Assembly (NCBI GenBank): GCA_902766515.1
Contig: CACXEB010000033.1
Location: 1-7,994 of the forward strand
Direction: 5' to 3'
Source of the DNA: an uncultured Eubacteriales bacterium
GTDB lineage: Bacteria; Bacillota_A; Clostridia; Christensenellales; Aristaeellaceae
DNA length: 7,994 nt
Shown here: in pieces, positions 1-6,131 of the stretch
Position numbering within the stretch: position 1 is the first letter of the stretch
How the letters are laid out: each line of letters starts with the position of its first letter
Translations under genes and position numbers: made by a program
The notes under the pieces: generated by a model
Databases searched by the model: none
Seen by the model: only the letters and a program-made list of their open reading frames with translations
What the model was told of the DNA's origin: nothing

Positions 1-95
1 AAGTCCATGTGCTCGCTGTATTCTTCCGCCAGGGCAGGAGCCATCACGGAAAGCAGCATCATGCAGGAGAGCAGCAGCGCGATCAGTTTTTTCAT
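1..95 (-). CDS. Exported protein N-terminus, probably the ABC sugar-binding protein (partial)
   Basis: Only the first 31 codons lie in the window; the gene runs off the left edge. The start ATG at 95-93 is preceded by a good Shine-Dalgarno site (GAAAGGAG, 7 bases away). The visible peptide starts MKKLIALLLSCMMLLSV, a positively charged tip and a hydrophobic core, followed by APALA-EE. This is a typical Sec signal peptide with an Ala-X-Ala signal peptidase I site after residue 23. Cys11 follows Leu-Leu-Ser, which is only a weak lipobox in mid-core, so a lipoprotein is possible but less likely. No part of the mature domain can be recognised. The substrate-binding-protein assignment rests on position: it follows two CUT1 permeases in the same direction and no other binding protein is visible. 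Its own leader could allow higher expression than the permeases, as binding proteins often need. Confidence 0.7.
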   Translation of the reverse strand, partial: MKKLIALLLSCMMLLSVMAPALAEEYSEHMD

Positions 96-102
96 GGTTT
101 TT

Positions 103-110
103 CTCCTTTC
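103..110 (-). promoter_or_regulatory. Ribosome binding site of the exported-protein gene
   Basis: The minus strand reads GAAAGGAG, a strong anti-16S match, 7 bases before the ATG at 95-93. It fixes the start of the signal-peptide-bearing gene. Confidence 0.8.
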
Positions 111-129
111 AGTTCGTTCGTTTGGGGGG

Positions 130-159
130 ATTATCCATCCTGAGGCAAAAATCGATCAA
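130..159 (-). promoter_or_regulatory. Candidate internal promoter for the binding-protein gene
   Basis: On the minus strand a -35-like TTGATC (159-154; 4 of 6 matches to TTGACA) is followed after 18 bases by a -10-like GATAAT (135-130; 5 of 6 matches to TATAAT). Transcription would begin near 120-125, leaving a leader of about 25-30 bases that contains the Shine-Dalgarno site. Placement in the one long gap of the operon makes it plausible. A match of this quality occurs by chance in AT-rich DNA, so this is a candidate only. Confidence 0.3.
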
Positions 160-175
160 TCTTATTTCGTTTTTT

Positions 176-184
176 CCTCCTTTC
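176..184 (-). promoter_or_regulatory. Orphan Shine-Dalgarno-like sequence
   Basis: The minus strand reads GAAAGGAGG, a near-perfect anti-16S match, with no ATG or GTG at a usable distance. The nearest start-like codon is a TTG about 16 bases downstream, which would open a 16-codon frame ending at the TGA just before the real Shine-Dalgarno site. The flanks (TGAAAGGAG followed by an A run) resemble those of the functional site at 103-110, suggesting a duplicated or abandoned initiation region. Whether it is used is unknown. Confidence 0.35.
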
Positions 185-195
185 AAAACACATCG

Positions 196-215
196 TGGAA
201 GTTTTTCACCTTCCA
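196..215 (-). repeat. Small inverted repeat after the second permease gene
   Basis: TGGAAG and CTTCCA form a perfect 6-base stem around an 8-base loop, starting 5 bases downstream of the permease stop codon. On the minus strand the bases after the stem are not a T run, so it does not look like an intrinsic terminator. It could be a processing or stabilising hairpin between the permease and binding-protein parts of the transcript, or chance. Confidence 0.3.
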
Positions 216-220
216 TTCTT

Positions 221-1099
221 TTACATCTTTACCGCGCCGACCAGGAAACCCTTGGCAAAGTGTTTCTGGAGGAACGGATAGAGGCACATGATGGGCAGCA
301 TCGTAATCACCACGGCGGCCGTTTTAGTTCCCTGGGAAAATACGTTTGTCAGCGTCACGGCTGAGCTGGCCAAATTCGTATCTTCACCGCCTTGGGAAAC
401 GATATTACGCAGGATCAACTGCAGGGTGCGCTTGTTGTTGGAGCTCAGGTAGAGCATGCAGCCATACCATTCGTTCCAATAAGCGACGGCAATGAACAGG
501 CCGAAGGTTGCCAGTGTGGGCTTGATAAGTGGAAGAACGATCTGCCAGAATACACGTAGCTCTCCCGCACCGTCGATGCGGTCGGATTCCAGCACCTCTC
601 CGGGCAGCTGCTCGATACTGTTCTTGATGATCACGATGTTGAATGGTGTGATGCCCACCTGCAGGATGATTGCCCACAGGCTGTTCATCAGTCCCAGGTT
701 CTTCGTGTTCAGGTAGGTCGGCAGCAGACCGCCGCCCACGTACATGGTAATGACCACCAGCAGGAAAAACAGCTTTTTGCCGGGGAAACCCTTCTGCGCC
801 AGTCCATAGGCCATCATCAGCGATACGCCCAAGCCATAGACAGTGCCGACGCTTGTCACGATGAGGGTGTTTTTATAGCCGGACAGGATCATGGAGTTGC
901 GCAGAATGAACCGATAGTTCACGACCGTGGTTTCCGACGGGAAAAACTGCACCGGGTTCCGGGTGTAGGAGGCTGCTGTCAAAAACGAGGTCACAATAGT
1001 AGTATAGAAGGGGATGGCGATCAGTAGCGTGTATACGGTCATAAACACCAGGGCGGCAATATCCATCCCTTCCAGTTTGCGCAATCGTCTTTTGTTCAT
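221..1099 (-). CDS. ABC sugar transporter permease, CUT1 MalG-like (YtcP/LplC type)
   Basis: This 292-residue inner-membrane protein is the second permease of a carbohydrate importer. A basic N-terminus (MNKRRLRK) leads into a first membrane segment at about residues 14-38. Further hydrophobic segments lie near 77-101, 110-130, 140-158, 193-212 and 258-276, giving the usual six. The cytoplasmic loop that contacts the ATPase is at 171-180, ESDRIDGAGE, followed by a VLPLIKP segment; this is the EAA-like motif, though Asp173 stands where Ala is usual. The protein ends in FLVGAVKM, a C-terminus typical of YtcP-like permeases (KG..G..K). A Shine-Dalgarno site AAGGAGG precedes the ATG. It starts 13 bases after the other permease, and the two should form a heterodimer. 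The substrate cannot be read from the sequence; the operon suggests a hexose-containing glycoside. Confidence 0.93.
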   Translation of the reverse strand: MNKRRLRKLEGMDIAALVFMTVYTLLIAIPFYTTIVTSFLTAASYTRNPVQFFPSETTVVNYRFILRNSMILSGYKNTLIVTSVGTVYGLGVSLMMAYGLAQKGFPGKKLFFLLVVITMYVGGGLLPTYLNTKNLGLMNSLWAIILQVGITPFNIVIIKNSIEQLPGEVLESDRIDGAGELRVFWQIVLPLIKPTLATFGLFIAVAYWNEWYGCMLYLSSNNKRTLQLILRNIVSQGGEDTNLASSAVTLTNVFSQGTKTAAVVITMLPIMCLYPFLQKHFAKGFLVGAVKM

Positions 1100-1112
1100 G
1101 ATATGCGCCTCC

Positions 1113-2042
1113 TTAGTTAAACAGGCCGCTGCCGGACACTTTGCGGGAGATGGTGTTGGCGGTGATCAGCATGGTGCAGTTGATCAACGACTTGAACAGG
1201 CCGACAGCCGTTGAAAAGCCGTAGTTGGGCGAGGAGGAAAAGGTGATGTCGTATACGTAGGTGTCGATGATGTCCACACTGTTCTTTACGGCACTGTTTC
1301 GCAGGTTGAAGATCTGGTCAAAGCCCGCGCTCATCACGTGGCCCACCTGCATGATCAGTAGCAGGATGATCGTCGCCCGGATCCCGGGCAAGGTGATGTG
1401 CCACACGCACTGCATGCGGTTCGCACCGTCGATGCGCGCCGCCTCGTACAGATCCAGGGAGATGCCGGAGATGGCGGCAATGTAGATGATGGCGGACCAG
1501 CCAGCGCCCTTCCAGATGGAGGTGGAGTACAGCAGCACGCGGAATATCCCCGGGCTGGAAAGAAAGCGGATCGGTTTGCTACCGGCGGAAAGCAGCAGGG
1601 AGTTGATCACACCGTTGTTGTTGAAGAAATCGTGGATGATCTGTGCGACGATGATCCAGGACAGGAAATGTGGGAAGGTGATAATGGTCTGGTAAACCCG
1701 CTTGGCCTTTCTGCCGGGCATCTCGTTGAGCATAAGTGCCAGCAGGATAGGGAATATGAATTCAAACAGCAACCGGCCAAAACTGATTTCAAAGGTGGTC
1801 TGAATCGATTTTAGCGCCAGTGGGGTAATGAATATACGCTTAAAGTTGTCCAGGCCCACCCATTGGCTGCCCAGTATGCCCAGCCTTGCGTTGTACTTCT
1901 TGAAGGCAAGGATCAAGCCGAACATGGGTTTGTAATGGAATATCGCAAAATAAACCAGCCCGGGCAAAATGAAAAAATAAGTCCATCGATGCTTCCAAAT
2001 GCGTTTAATCAGCTTTTCCTTTGGCTTTTTCAGAGCCGTCAT
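1113..2042 (-). CDS. ABC sugar transporter permease, CUT1 MalF-like (LplB/YteP type)
   Basis: This 309-residue inner-membrane protein is the first permease of the importer. After a basic N-terminus comes the segment characteristic of LplB-type permeases: a membrane helix with ILPG at about 25-28 and then FHYKPMFG at 35-42. Other hydrophobic segments are near 86-105, 118-137, 167-190, 220-238 and 276-298. The ATPase-contact loop EAARIDGAN is at 200-208, followed by HITLPGI. I chose the ATG at 2042 because AAAGGAGG lies 10 bases upstream. An in-frame GTG at 2075 would add 11 residues but has no Shine-Dalgarno site. It lies 39 bases after the cupin isomerase gene and 13 before its partner permease. 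Family assignment is firm; the sugar is unknown. Confidence 0.93.
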   Translation of the reverse strand: MTALKKPKEKLIKRIWKHRWTYFFILPGLVYFAIFHYKPMFGLILAFKKYNARLGILGSQWVGLDNFKRIFITPLALKSIQTTFEISFGRLLFEFIFPILLALMLNEMPGRKAKRVYQTIITFPHFLSWIIVAQIIHDFFNNNGVINSLLLSAGSKPIRFLSSPGIFRVLLYSTSIWKGAGWSAIIYIAAISGISLDLYEAARIDGANRMQCVWHITLPGIRATIILLLIMQVGHVMSAGFDQIFNLRNSAVKNSVDIIDTYVYDITFSSSPNYGFSTAVGLFKSLINCTMLITANTISRKVSGSGLFN

Positions 2043-2052
2043 TGCCTGCTTC

Positions 2053-2060
2053 CCTCCTTT
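2053..2060 (-). promoter_or_regulatory. Ribosome binding site deciding the LplB-type permease start
   Basis: AAAGGAGG on the minus strand lies 10 bases before the ATG at 2042-2040. It lies inside the frame opened by the alternative GTG at 2075, which itself has no upstream Shine-Dalgarno match, so the shorter protein is preferred. Confidence 0.75.
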
Positions 2061-2081
2061 TGCGTATATTATCACTTGCTG

Positions 2082-2861
2082 TTACGGCGTAAAATCCTTC
2101 CAGGCTTCGGCACGGAGACCAGGATTGGAAACAAACAGGAATTTGTCCGGATCCTCCCGGAACTGCTGATAGATGGATTTCCCGGGTTCTATGCCGAACT
2201 GGGAATAGATTTCAGGGCGTTTACGGATCAGTTCTGTCGTCTGGTATGCATTGTTTTTCTCCCAGTACAGTTGATTGCCCTCATTCAGCAGGGGAAACCA
2301 GGCGATACCGCCATGCCTGCGGACGCCGTCGTAGACGAACCCATAATCGCGGTCATACCACGCGCCGAAGGTGAGCGGCTTCGCGGGATTGGCACTGATG
2401 GTAGCGTGCGCCCAATAAGGAGGAACGATCACCACGTCTCCCGGCCCTGCGTATACCGCAAAGCAGCGTCCGGGCTGATCCTCCGCCGTTTCCTGCATAT
2501 AGATCACGGCCTCGCCGTCCCAGATTTCATACACTTCCGGCGTGGACCAGCCGCAGTGGTCGGACACCTTGTGGATGTGACCCTGGCTGCGGATGGGCTC
2601 ATTTCCCAGCCGACCCGCGGCATAGGTGACCACGCCGTAGAGGAGCATGCGCTCCTCCATGGCGGGCAGATCCGCCTTGCGGCCCACGTCCATCATGATG
2701 GCGTACACGTTTTCCGGACCGTCGCAGCCCGGCTCGCGCAGGCTTTTTCGTATGCTGTCCAGCTTGCGGTACTCCAGGCCGCGGTCAAAGCAATCCGGCC
2801 CCAGCTGAAAACCAAAGGGTGTTTGCGTTGGCTGAATGTCAAAACCAGGATCAAACTTCAT
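2082..2861 (-). CDS. Cupin-type glucose-6-phosphate isomerase, long form
   Basis: This 259-residue cytosolic enzyme belongs to the cupin phosphoglucose isomerases (archaeal-type GPI domain, PF06560), which interconvert glucose-6-phosphate and fructose-6-phosphate with a bound metal. The metal site is visible: GHIHK gives His95 and His97, STPEVYE gives Glu109, and VPPYWAHAT gives His152. The segment around 147-152 (PPYWAH) matches the Pyrococcus enzyme closely as I recall it. A tail of about 70 residues (190-259) follows the cupin and is absent from the shorter paralogue at 5553-6116. I chose the ATG at 2861 because GGGAGG lies 8 bases upstream. The frame is open to 3008, but that would overlap the preceding gene by 131 bases. 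It starts 16 bases after the mannose-6-phosphate isomerase stop. Its true substrate could be another aldose-6-phosphate. Confidence 0.85.
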   Translation of the reverse strand: MKFDPGFDIQPTQTPFGFQLGPDCFDRGLEYRKLDSIRKSLREPGCDGPENVYAIMMDVGRKADLPAMEERMLLYGVVTYAAGRLGNEPIRSQGHIHKVSDHCGWSTPEVYEIWDGEAVIYMQETAEDQPGRCFAVYAGPGDVVIVPPYWAHATISANPAKPLTFGAWYDRDYGFVYDGVRRHGGIAWFPLLNEGNQLYWEKNNAYQTTELIRKRPEIYSQFGIEPGKSIYQQFREDPDKFLFVSNPGLRAEAWKDFTP

Positions 2862-2869
2862 CTCTGTTT

Positions 2870-2875
2870 CCTCCC
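2870..2875 (-). promoter_or_regulatory. Ribosome binding site deciding the long cupin isomerase start
   Basis: GGGAGG on the minus strand is 8 bases before the ATG at 2861-2859 and just after the TGA stop (2880-2878) of the upstream gene. It rules against the in-frame upstream start at 3008. Confidence 0.75.
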
Positions 2876-2877
2876 TA

Positions 2878-4632
2878 TCACGTGCGTACATAGGCCTTGA
2901 TAGTGCCCATTTTCTCCTTGCCGCCCCGATCCAGCGGGGTGATCGTATACGCGCCCACCGCTGCAGGCACGATGAAGGTTTCGGCATAGTGCACCGCGAA
3001 GGGAGCAAAAGCGCCCGTGGGGCTCTCCACCAGGACCTCCCGCCCCTCGATCAGGTTCAGCACGTTCAGATTGCCTTGGGTATTGTGCTGTACCGGGGCG
3101 TCAAACCAATGCCGCCGCGTCTCGATGAATTCCCGTTCGTGCAGGCCGGTACGTTCCTCAGTCACGTGGCTGTCCTCACTGATCGTCTCCACGTGGTTCA
3201 CCAGGTTTTTCATCACCCAATCGGTGTCGCGGTCTGTCTGGATATTTGGGATGCCGTGCGCGACGTGGATGGGCCGCGGCCTGCCGTCCAGCCCCAGACG
3301 ACCCCAGTCCCACAGCTTGAAGGTGAAGATATAGGGCGTTGCGCTGATCTCCAGCACCATGCAGTCCTTCCCGGAGCAATGGATGGTACCGCCCGGGATC
3401 AGGAAATGATCGTGCTTATGGGCGGGAATGGCGTTTACGAATTTTCCCGCGTCAAACTGCCCGGTGATCTGGCTTTCCTCCAGGGCGCGGCGCAGATCCT
3501 CCTTGTTCATACCCTTTTTGCAGCCCAGGTACACGCAGGTGTCTTCCCCTGCGTCCAGCAGGTAATAGCTTTCATCCTGGGTGTAGTGCATGCCGAAGCG
3601 GTCCTGGATATACTCGGTCAGCGGATGCACCTGCAGGCTCAGGTTGCCGCCCTGGATGGTATCCAGCAGATCGAAGCGGATGGGAAATTCTGCGCCAAAG
3701 CGGGCGTGGACCTTTTCGCCCAGTAGCTCGTGGGGGTGGTAGAACACCAGGTCGATGGCGGGGATTTCCAGCACGATTCCGCCCACCTCCAGTAGCAGGC
3801 TGTTTTCCTCGGGGACGCAGTCAAAGCTCCAGGCATAGTTTTTCGTGCCCTTTGGCAGGCCGAACGTCTCTTTCATCCACTGTCCGCCCCATACGCCGGG
3901 GTCAAAGTAGGGCTTCAGCCGGAAGGGTCGGGTGACGGCTGTGTCCAGTCCGCGGCGGAAGGCGTCGCCCGTCATCATTTTGGGCCTGGAAGCGTCGTTG
4001 GTGTCCAGCACATAATCCATGCAGCCAAACAACTCCTGCTTGTGCCGGTCCAGCACGCGCCAGTCGATAAAGAAGGCGCGCTTGTATTTACGCAGGTTAT
4101 CCTCATCATAATTGTCGTTCAGCCAGTTGGCCAGCTTGCCGGAGCGGAACCGCAGCTGGATCTCCCAGCGCGCCATATCGGCGTATACGAGAATGTCGGG
4201 CTGGCATAAGTAGGCAGCCCCGATCCCGAATACCAGCACCAGCCCCTGCGCTCCTTCGATGGCGGCGCGCAGGGTTTCAGTTGCCTCCGGCTCAAAGAAA
4301 TCTGCTATGCGGTGATGGGATAGGATGCCGAACACGCGGTCGTCGGTAATGTTGTAGCGCAGCATGTTCAGTGCCTTTTCCTTGCTGATCTGCGCATCGT
4401 GGGCGCAGAACACGGCGTCTGGGAAGAGGGCAGCCTTCAGTGAGTTCAGGACGTCGGCCTCCCATACGCCATGGTAGCAGTCAACACACAGCACCGTTTT
4501 GGCCTGCGCGCGGCTGTCGATCGCCTTGCGTAATTCTTTGCCGATAGCTTCCCAGCCGACAATGGCATAGACCTTTTCATCTGTTTCCACGTGGATGTGG
4601 GGATACAGATCATAATTGCTTTTCATTCGCAT
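2878..4632 (-). CDS. Type I mannose-6-phosphate isomerase with extra N-terminal kinase-like domain
   Basis: The C-terminal module, from about residue 235 (LKPYFDPGVWGG) to 584, is a type I phosphomannose isomerase. This zinc enzyme converts mannose-6-phosphate to fructose-6-phosphate. Its metal ligands are visible: QVHP gives Gln334 and His336, QDESYYLL gives Glu354, and GGTIHCSG gives His418. WDWGR places the conserved catalytic-region Arg at 445. Classical bacterial members have roughly 320-390 residues, so about 230 residues are extra. That N-terminal part alternates strands and helices like a P-loop nucleoside kinase: VDCYHGVWEAD (50-60) lies where Walker A should be but lacks GK[S/T], and a later strand (131-152) plus ARWEIQLRFR (154-163) resembles the uridine-kinase lid region. 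This reading is inference. The ATG at 4632 has AAAGG 6 bases upstream and follows the kinase stop by 3 bases. A second in-frame ATG two codons later is less well spaced. Confidence 0.88.
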   Translation of the reverse strand: MRMKSNYDLYPHIHVETDEKVYAIVGWEAIGKELRKAIDSRAQAKTVLCVDCYHGVWEADVLNSLKAALFPDAVFCAHDAQISKEKALNMLRYNITDDRVFGILSHHRIADFFEPEATETLRAAIEGAQGLVLVFGIGAAYLCQPDILVYADMARWEIQLRFRSGKLANWLNDNYDEDNLRKYKRAFFIDWRVLDRHKQELFGCMDYVLDTNDASRPKMMTGDAFRRGLDTAVTRPFRLKPYFDPGVWGGQWMKETFGLPKGTKNYAWSFDCVPEENSLLLEVGGIVLEIPAIDLVFYHPHELLGEKVHARFGAEFPIRFDLLDTIQGGNLSLQVHPLTEYIQDRFGMHYTQDESYYLLDAGEDTCVYLGCKKGMNKEDLRRALEESQITGQFDAGKFVNAIPAHKHDHFLIPGGTIHCSGKDCMVLEISATPYIFTFKLWDWGRLGLDGRPRPIHVAHGIPNIQTDRDTDWVMKNLVNHVETISEDSHVTEERTGLHEREFIETRRHWFDAPVQHNTQGNLNVLNLIEGREVLVESPTGAFAPFAVHYAETFIVPAAVGAYTITPLDRGGKEKMGTIKAYVRT

Positions 4633-4635
4633 GGG

Positions 4636-5556
4636 CTACCTTTCTTCAAACAGACTGGACAGTCCCAGCACGACGGAAGCTTCTGGTTCCTTTGCCGTTA
4701 CGACTTGCACATGTCCCCAGGGCGTCCAGCTGTACGCATCCATGTGCGTCTGAATGGCGGTGCGCAGCGCGGCGATGTGCGACGCCCCGCCGCTGAGAAT
4801 CAGTATCTCGGGATCATAGGCATGGATCAGGTTGACAGCTCCTGTGCCAAGGGCGCGGCAGACGCCGTCAAACACGTCCCGGCACACACTGTCACCGGCG
4901 GCGCATCCCGCGGCTAGCGCGCAATAATCAATGCGTTCCACGTCCTTTAGGCAGCTGTCTTTGAAGCCGGGATGCTCCTGGGCGATGTTCGCCAGCGCCC
5001 AGGTGCCCGCGTAGGCTTCCAGGCACCCGAGGTTGCCGCAGGTGCACCGGCGCGGCGCTTCATGGGCAATGGCGATGTGCCCGCCCAGGATGCCCAGCGT
5101 CCCGTGCTTTCCCGTCAGGACCTTCCCCTGCGAGTAAGCTGCGGTGCCGATGCCCGTACCGATCATCAGCAGGACTGCGCTTTCGTTGCCTTGCCCCGCG
5201 CCGTAGGCCATCTCGCCGCAAATGGCAGCCGCCGCGTCGTTGGTGAGGATCAGGGGCAGACCAAAGCGCTCCCGCGCCCAGGCAGCATAATCGATGGTCG
5301 CAGCGTCGGTGTATTTGCCGTTTCCCGCCATCACGCGCTGCCGCCGTGCGTCTACGATGCCGGGATAGGCAAAGCCGATGCCCAGGCAGCCGCCGACTGA
5401 CGGCAAATTCCGCGCCTGTGATTCTACGGATTGCAGCACCTCGCTCATGGGTGAGTCATGATCAATGGGGAAGATCCTCATTTCCTCAATACATCCGGCG
5501 TCTACCACCGCTAGCTTTACCCGCGAGCCGCCCAGATCAATGCACAGCGTTTTCAT
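4636..5556 (-). CDS. ROK-family sugar kinase (glucokinase or mannokinase type)
   Basis: This 306-residue cytosolic kinase should transfer phosphate from ATP to the C6 hydroxyl of a hexose. The N-terminal phosphate-binding motif is DLGGSRVK (7-14). TNDAAAA (105-111) carries the catalytic Asp107 with Asn106. IGTGIG (132-137) is the second phosphate loop. The ROK zinc site is complete: His160 in GGHI, Cys171 and Cys173 in CTCG, and Cys178 in GCLE, with Glu180 after it. One departure is that the Glu usually three residues before the zinc His (GExGH), which contacts the sugar in ROK kinases, is Leu157 here. There is no N-terminal helix-turn-helix, so it is a kinase and not a ROK repressor. The ATG overlaps the preceding stop (ATGA), implying coupled translation. 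Neighbouring isomerases argue for glucose or mannose as substrate, but the sequence alone does not decide. Confidence 0.9.
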   Translation of the reverse strand: MKTLCIDLGGSRVKLAVVDAGCIEEMRIFPIDHDSPMSEVLQSVESQARNLPSVGGCLGIGFAYPGIVDARRQRVMAGNGKYTDAATIDYAAWARERFGLPLILTNDAAAAICGEMAYGAGQGNESAVLLMIGTGIGTAAYSQGKVLTGKHGTLGILGGHIAIAHEAPRRCTCGNLGCLEAYAGTWALANIAQEHPGFKDSCLKDVERIDYCALAAGCAAGDSVCRDVFDGVCRALGTGAVNLIHAYDPEILILSGGASHIAALRTAIQTHMDAYSWTPWGHVQVVTAKEPEASVVLGLSSLFEER

Positions 5557-6116
5557 TGCTTTTCATCCACGGGCACCAGTACAGGCTGCCCGTCTACACA
5601 TTTCAGCCGGGCCGAGAAGCCCGCTTCCTTGATGCTGCCATAGTCGTGCCCGGCGTCCGCGGGCCAGCATGCACCTACGCGCAGCACCTCGCTGCCCGTG
5701 TTGGCCAGGCGGTGCGCCACGTTTCCCGGAATGTAATGCAGTGTGCCGGGCTGCATCCATTCCACCCAGCAGCTGCGGTTCTCATCCATCAGGATCAGCG
5801 CGCCCTTTCCCTGAATACACCAGTAGTATTCCGCCGTCTCCCGGTGCTGATGGAAGTGCCCCTTGGTCATAAAGTATTCGCCATCCACCTGGCCGGGCAT
5901 CACGTTGCTGGTGCCGAAAAACAGTCCGCCGGGCGTGCCCTCCGTAACCATTTCCTGGCTTTGCACACGATAAACGACCGTATTCTGCGGCATAGCAGCG
6001 CGGGCCGCTTCGTTTTCAAACACGTTTGCCAGGTCCGCCAGGGTGCGCGCAGATTCCTTGATGCCGTCACCATGTAGATAACCGCTGGTTAGATCAACGG
6101 TTGCGCTGTTACTCAT
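5553..6116 (-). CDS. Cupin-type glucose-6-phosphate isomerase, short form
   Basis: This 187-residue cytosolic enzyme is a compact cupin phosphoglucose isomerase (PF06560 type; EC 5.3.1.9 expected). It is about the length of the archaeal enzymes. The metal ligands stand almost exactly where they do in the Pyrococcus furiosus protein as I recall it (His88, His90, Glu97, His136): KGHFHQH gives His87 and His89, ETAEYY gives Glu96, and NVAHR gives His135. The trailing PADAGHDYG (152-160) is another family signature. It should convert glucose-6-phosphate, made by the kinase encoded next, into fructose-6-phosphate. The start ATG has a modest Shine-Dalgarno site (GAGAGG, 5 bases away) and lies 15 bases after the GH2 stop; its stop overlaps the kinase start. 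It is clearly diverged from the longer cupin isomerase at 2082-2861. Confidence 0.92.
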   Translation of the reverse strand: MSNSATVDLTSGYLHGDGIKESARTLADLANVFENEAARAAMPQNTVVYRVQSQEMVTEGTPGGLFFGTSNVMPGQVDGEYFMTKGHFHQHRETAEYYWCIQGKGALILMDENRSCWVEWMQPGTLHYIPGNVAHRLANTGSEVLRVGACWPADAGHDYGSIKEAGFSARLKCVDGQPVLVPVDEKQ

Positions 6117-6131
6117 ATATACCTCTCGTTT

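Noticed and set aside
196..215. Intrinsic terminator after the second permease
   Set aside because: The stem is only 6 bases, and on the transcribed minus strand it is not followed by a T run.
2043..2081. Promoter between the long cupin isomerase and the LplB-type permease (a GATAAT hexamer is present)
   Set aside because: No acceptable -35 element is found at 16-19 bases upstream, and the 39-base gap fits ordinary operon spacing.
1863..2900. Plus-strand open frame of 345 codons across the cupin isomerase and the start of the LplB-type permease
   Set aside because: It runs antisense to two clearly recognised genes, its translation shows no family motif, and it straddles a gene junction. Long antisense frames are expected from codon bias in moderately GC-rich genes.
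2862..3008. N-terminal extension of the long cupin isomerase from a start at 3008
   Set aside because: It would overlap the upstream gene by 131 bases. The extra residues are out-of-frame readings of the mannose-6-phosphate isomerase C-terminus, while the ATG at 2861 has a good Shine-Dalgarno site.
2836..3726. Plus-strand open frame of 296 codons opposite the mannose-6-phosphate isomerase gene
   Set aside because: It is fully antisense to a gene with intact catalytic motifs and shows no recognisable domain; treated as a shadow.
5346..6077. Plus-strand open frame of 243 codons opposite the short cupin isomerase and the kinase
   Set aside because: It is antisense to two well-supported genes and has no recognisable features.
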